Assembly (NCBI GenBank): GCA_030674155.1 | Contig: CM060341.1 | Coordinates: 41,051,843 to 41,061,842 of the forward strand | DNA: 10,000 bases | Reading direction: 5' to 3' | DNA from: Stramonita haemastoma | Lineage: Eukaryota; Mollusca; Gastropoda; Neogastropoda; Muricidae | In this document: positions 6,203-10,000 of the stretch, piece after piece | Layout of the letters: each line of letters opens with the position of its first letter | Numbering within the stretch: the first letter of the stretch is position 1 | Program-made: the position numbers and the translations under genes | Notes under the pieces: generated by a model | Told to the model about the DNA's origin: nothing | What the model saw: only the letters and a program-made list of their open reading frames with translations | Database searches by the model: none

Positions 6203-6436
6203 TTAGAATTCAACCAATTGAAACTTTGAAGCGTTTTTTTTTTTCTTTGTGGTTAAGTCTTGGGTCTGTTTTCGTAACGTGCATTTTGAAACAACATCAG
6301 ATTTAGTTTTAGCTGTATTGATTTTTAAAAGCTTGTCATCACAGTAATTAGGCATAGCCATCGCTTGTAGTTCTTGCCTTGGCTCTGTACAGATTATACC
6401 GTCATAAGCGTCTAACAAAAAAATTGCTAACGATGC
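6203..6436 (-). pseudogene. Decayed non-LTR retrotransposon reverse transcriptase fragment
   Basis: On the minus strand the frame is open from about 6436 to 6203. The diagnostic part reads EPRQELQAM, then NYCDDKLLKINTAKTK, then SKCTLRK. In LINE reverse transcriptases the palm's catalytic YADD motif is followed by a helix ending in ELQ.ML, then a YC...LKIN..KTK block and an F-[SR]-K-G-like strand; the order and spacing here match. The YADD position reads AYDG, so one catalytic aspartate is lost. Upstream, a TAA stop closes the frame within 10 codons, and the C-terminal side runs into a Lys-rich A tract and unrelated sequence. Only about 60 residues of a domain of several hundred remain, so it is a dead fragment. 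The clade (RTE, CR1 or jockey-like) cannot be set from this stretch. The family assignment is by motif recognition. Confidence 0.68.
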
Positions 6437-6476
6437 ATCTTGCTCATATTAATCCTACCTAAAGACTCCAGCTTTG

Positions 6477-6571
6477 GTTTAAGATGTCTGCGTTATTTTG
6501 AGAAAATGACTATGTTATCGTGGTCCTTAGCTGTAAAATTCCGTTTAAAATGTCTGCATCATTTTGAAAAT
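6477..6571. repeat. Pair of direct repeats 66 bp apart
   Basis: GTTTAAGATGTCTGCGTTAT at 6477-6496 recurs as GTTTAAAATGTCTGCATCAT at 6543-6562. Both are followed by TTTGA(G)AAAAT. The similarity covers about 30 bases with few differences. The segment between is not obviously repeated, so this is either a small tandem duplication with a diverged spacer or chance plus common ancestry. Confidence 0.6.
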
Positions 6572-6706
6572 ACGTGTAATTACTTAGCAACGAAAATGAA
6601 GATTGCTGTGTTTCAAGTGATTATCAAGATGTCATAACTATTCTCGTTTCTTAAATATATGCATTCCGACATAATTATGCAAAAGAAAAATAAAGAAAAC
6701 AAATAT

Positions 6707-7180
6707 GACTACTAATTTCTGTTCCAAACAAAAAGACTACTACTTGGTTATACTGAAAAAAGTTCTACCAGTTTCTCTACGAAGCAAAAAGACTATCGAT
6801 AAGTATACAAAACAAAAGTTACTACCCATTTCTAGAAAAAACAGACTAACAGTTTCTTTACAAAACAAAAATGACTACCAATATCTCGGTAAAACACAAA
6901 AAGTCTGTCAATTGTTATACAAAACAAAACTGACCACCATTTTCTAGACAAAACAAAGAACGAAAACCTGCTTTGATACAAAAATGAATACCAATGTCTG
7001 AACGAAATAATAACGAGTACCAATTTTTATACAAAATTTAAATGACAGCTACTTTCTTCCTACAAAAAGTAAAAATATAATATAAACACAAAACAAAAAT
7101 ACCTACAAATTCAAAGCAAAAATGATACTAAGGATACAAAGAATAAAATAATGACTACCAATGTGTGGCTGTAGCTGTAT
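6707..7180. repeat. Diverged 28-29 bp minisatellite, unit GACTACCAATTTCT + ATACAAAACAAAAAT
   Basis: GACTACCAAT-like blocks begin at 6707, 6735, 6762, 6791, 6820, 6844, 6873, 6903, 6932, 6986, 7015, 7044, 7124 and 7153. Most spacings are 27-30, and the missing steps at about 6960, 7073 and 7100 hold weaker copies. Each block is followed by TTTCT, then a TATACAAAACAAAA-like A-rich half. About 16 units fit, each differing from the consensus at several sites, so the array is old and not being homogenised. It produces short spurious frames on both strands. Confidence 0.85.
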
Positions 7181-7305
7181 TTTTCGCGAGATTAAAGCAT
7201 AAAAAGAAAGGGGAGCGAGGTAGAGGAGAGAGAGAAATACAATCCAATGGCTGATTGCTATCGTTATGACACTTGTGAGCTAATCGTTGGCTCGTTAATC
7301 TAAAT

Positions 7306-7640
7306 GATTGAACCATTAATTGATTGATCGATTGATCTAATGACTATATCGATAAACATACGGTTAGGTGATTGTTTGATTGATGTATTGATTGGTTATG
7401 TGATTGGATGGGTCGTTAAAGTGATTGGTTAATCGACTGACCGATGGATATGTGGATGGATGGATGGATGGATGGATGGATGGATGGATTGATAGGTTGA
7501 TTGATTGATTGATTAGTTGATTGATTGATTGATTGTGATTGATTGATTGATTGATTGACTGATTGTTTTGTTGCTTGTTGCGTTGATTTATTGGCTTGTT
7601 AACCAATTGGTCAAGTCATTCATTCATTCATTCATTGGCT
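7306..7640. repeat. Tetranucleotide microsatellite cluster: (ATTG)n, (GGAT)n, (GATT)n, (CATT)n
   Basis: Imperfect ATTG/GATT units at 7306-7440 lead to (GGAT)n at 7454-7489 (about nine units), (GATT)n at 7497-7565 and (CATT)n at 7616-7636. A 19-base T run follows at 7649-7667. The units interconvert by single substitutions. An 80-codon minus-strand frame rich in Asn-Gln-Ser-Ile and His-Pro-Ser-Ile (7364-7606) is a by-product. Confidence 0.95.
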
Positions 7641-7755
7641 GGCTGTTCTTTTTTTTTTTTTTTTTTTACTGATCATATCTTTGGATAGTTAACTGATCTT
7701 ACAGTAAATGATGAAGTGAGAGAGCAAGCGAGTTAGCAAGCAGACGAACAAATCA

Positions 7756-8419
<664 letters not shown>

Positions 8420-8515
8420 GAATTTGGAATGCGGTGGCCTCAATTGTGGGTAAGAACAGTAACATACACAAAATCTCACCTTCAGCAAACCTCGACGCTC
8501 TAGCAGAGGAACGAA
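8420..8515 (+). mobile_element. 3' tail fragment of the SINE-like family also seen at 966-1095
   Basis: It carries the same ordered blocks as 966-1095: GAATGCGGTGGCC (8428-8440), TTGTGGGTAAGAACAG, CATACACAAAATCTC, then CGACGCTCTAGCAGAGGAACG (8492-8512). The two copies differ at many positions and by small indels, so both are old. No tRNA-like head lies directly upstream. Confidence 0.55.
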
Positions 8516-9539
8516 AAGAAATTGTAAAATGATGTTAATCTTTGTTGTTACAGAACAAGGTACAGATATTACAGAAATACCATATTTTGCTGTGCTATTA
8601 ACAAATTAGCACACGCACAAAAACATATACGAAAATGAACTCTTTGATATAATTATCAAAAGGACGAGAAATTTATGTAGGCTACCAACAAGCATAACTA
8701 AAAAAAAACAATCATTAAATAAACACACAATAGCGACAACCAGTACCACAGACGCACGGCACCTTTTCCCACACCTTAACATTGACGAGGAATTCCACAC
8801 ATCTTACCTTCTCTTATATCATCCGGGGCTCACAGAGAGTCAGGCAAAAAAACTCCCTTTGGGGAGAGCAGACCACCTTCCAACTTTAGCCTCGGGGAGT
8901 TGAGGATCTGCCTCCAAGACTGCCTTGTGGAACCAGCTGTTTACACACTTTGATTAACAACTTCCGAATCCATACAAAAAAATCCACAATGGTCCAACGC
9001 ACAATTTTTGCTGATCTATTCTAACTGTTCTATTTGAATACAGCTTTTGCATCCCAACTATCCACAAAAAAGAAACGTTTATTTTGTTGACGTACACTAA
9101 CTATCCTGAACGTTCTCCCTATCTGTAATCTGTATTATCAGTTTCAAAAGTCTCTCTGTTTATTCAAACGAAAACTATTCACAGTTTCTGACGCTTCAAC
9201 ATGATTTGGAAAGTCTACCAAACTTTTGAAAAACTAAAAGCGCTACAAACAGTTTGTACAATACAAAATAAAACATGCCGCCACATGTCTACAGCCGTGA
9301 GAAGACACTGAGATCATGATGTTGCAAAACAATCACTTTTTGTCAACTTTTACATACAACTTTTTTTTCAAATCCTCACAAGCTAAAACACTACCAAAAA
9401 AAATCCATAAAACACTACACAATCCAAATCCACCACATTCCATCACTCACTACCCCCCTAAGACAAAAATCAAACTTAATGAAGACGCCAAAACACAAAA
9501 TGACTTATCCTACATATGCAACTACACGCGAAACCTCGC
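8516..9539. other. AT-rich sequence with weak signals only
   Basis: Mostly featureless. At 8843-8953 the minus strand has 37 codons between stops, including AVLEADPQLPEAKVGRWSAL and LPKG, with a less AT-biased base composition than its surroundings; I do not recognise it. A short perfect inverted repeat TACAAACAGTTTGTA lies at 9244-9258. The plus-strand frame from 9316 is Lys/Asn/Thr/Pro-rich in its first half, reflecting A/C-rich DNA. Confidence 0.45.
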
Positions 9540-9790
9540 AGATTTCACTCCCTCGGAACTAAAATGCAGAGAAACCGCTGCGCGCGCATTGTGCCGGCAA
9601 AACAAAAGCAGACGACACACGCCAGCCAACCAAAACACGCGCTGCCTGGTTCCCCCAATAATACAGCGGGAAGTTAGGAATGGCGGTTTTCTGATGGCGA
9701 CGCAACACGGTTAGTTGTGCCGTTCTACCTGCCGCTAGTGTGGCTATTGATCGCTTAGAGCTATAACGCAACATGGCGTCGATAGTTCGA
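9540..9790. promoter_or_regulatory. CpG-rich patch with three ATGGCG motifs, possible promoter or first exon
   Basis: CpG is frequent here, for example TGCGCGCGCAT (9579-9589), GCCGGC, ACGCGCTG and CGACGC, against sparse CpG in the surrounding AT-rich DNA. ATGGCG occurs at about 9679 (GGAATGGCGG), 9693 (CTGATGGCGAC) and 9773 (AACATGGCGTC). The last resembles both a YY1-type core (AANATGGCG) and a translation start, reading MASIVRCQ before it runs into a T-rich repeat. Plus- and minus-strand frames (9316-9714; 9559-9774) overlap here without recognisable motifs. Alternatives are a GC-richer transposon fragment or an unmethylated intergenic patch. No TATA box or initiator could be fixed. Confidence 0.3.
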
Positions 9791-9798
9791 TGTCAGCT

Positions 9799-9832
9799 TT
9801 TTATTTTTTATTTATTTATTTATTTTTTTTTA
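9799..9832. repeat. T-rich (ATTT)n microsatellite
   Basis: TTTTTATTTTTTATTTATTTATTTATTTTTTTTT-like sequence (broken ATTT units plus T runs) follows the CpG-rich patch. It may be the inverted A-rich tail of a minus-strand retroposed element. A pyrimidine tract with AG at 9891-9892 further right looks acceptor-like but has no convincing donor. Confidence 0.85.
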
Positions 9833-10000
9833 CAAATGAATGCTTGCTCTTAAAGACTGGTAATTTTCAGGTGAACCTTCATTTCCTTTTAGAGCAGAGG
9901 TGTGGAAAAGTGTTATGGGAGGAGGTTTCTTTCTGTTGGTTTTCTTTTAGGGGGGGCGGGGAGGGATGTCATACACTGGTCAAGCCATAATTATGTTCCT

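Noticed and set aside
6707..7180. Regular 28-29 bp repeats considered as a CRISPR array
   Set aside because: The repeats are directly adjacent with no unique spacers, diverge from each other throughout, and the context is eukaryotic.
9316..9774. 132-codon plus-strand frame and overlapping 71-codon minus-strand frame
   Set aside because: The first half of the plus frame is composition-driven (Lys/Asn/Thr/Pro), the two frames occupy the same CpG-rich DNA, and neither shows a recognisable domain. A promoter or repeat reading is at least as likely.
9893..9924. Possible exon after the acceptor-like CATTTCCTTTTAG
   Set aside because: The only nearby donor (GAG/GTTTCT) is weak and the enclosed stretch is too short to judge.

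Overview
The window looks like non-coding, repeat-dominated nuclear DNA of a eukaryote, most likely a mollusc and probably a gastropod. Three things point there: tRNA-derived SINE-like elements whose central and tail segments resemble repeats I associate with gastropod genomes, an (AAT)n-tailed element carrying the TTTATATAGCGC motif common in marine invertebrates, and very long microsatellites. The taxonomic call rests on recognition, not on a search. No intact protein-coding gene is visible. There is no operon structure, no CRISPR array and no rRNA gene.

Layout. 1-960 holds three SINE-like elements packed end to end: one on the minus strand (about 1-242), one on the plus strand (about 243-660) and one on the plus strand (about 661-958). 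The tail of a different repeat family follows at 966-1095, and a diverged second copy of that tail lies at 8420-8515. From 1371 to 2965 the plus strand is nearly free of T. It contains a (CA)n/(GA)n compound microsatellite (1407-1664) and a degenerate satellite that resolves into a 19-21 bp minisatellite (about 2225-2760). 2966-3200 is a short island of ordinary sequence. From 3200 to 4356 the plus strand is nearly free of C: G-rich quadruplex-prone repeats lead into a pentanucleotide array, unit TAGTG with variants, which is interrupted at 3874-4178 by an (AAT)n-tailed element plus a (CA)n/(CG)n tract.

4440-5580 is AT-rich and unique-looking. It carries two intervals bounded by good splice-site matches (4469-4554 and 5280-5349) and a 164-bp-spaced duplication. 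5921-6083 is a GAC-to-GAA trinucleotide tract. 6203-6436 on the minus strand encodes a decayed non-LTR reverse transcriptase fragment. 6707-7180 is an easily missed, strongly diverged 28-29 bp minisatellite. 7306-7870 is a run of tetranucleotide microsatellites ending in a 114-bp (TG)n. 7870-9540 is mostly featureless AT-rich DNA. 9540-9790 is a local CpG-rich patch with three ATGGCG motifs that could be a promoter or first exon, or part of an unidentified repeat.

The long open reading frames in this window are artefacts of repeat units that contain no stop codons, so they should not be read as genes. The most informative signals are the repeat architectures, the reverse transcriptase remnant and the splice-bounded candidate exon. 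I found no convincing new gene system.
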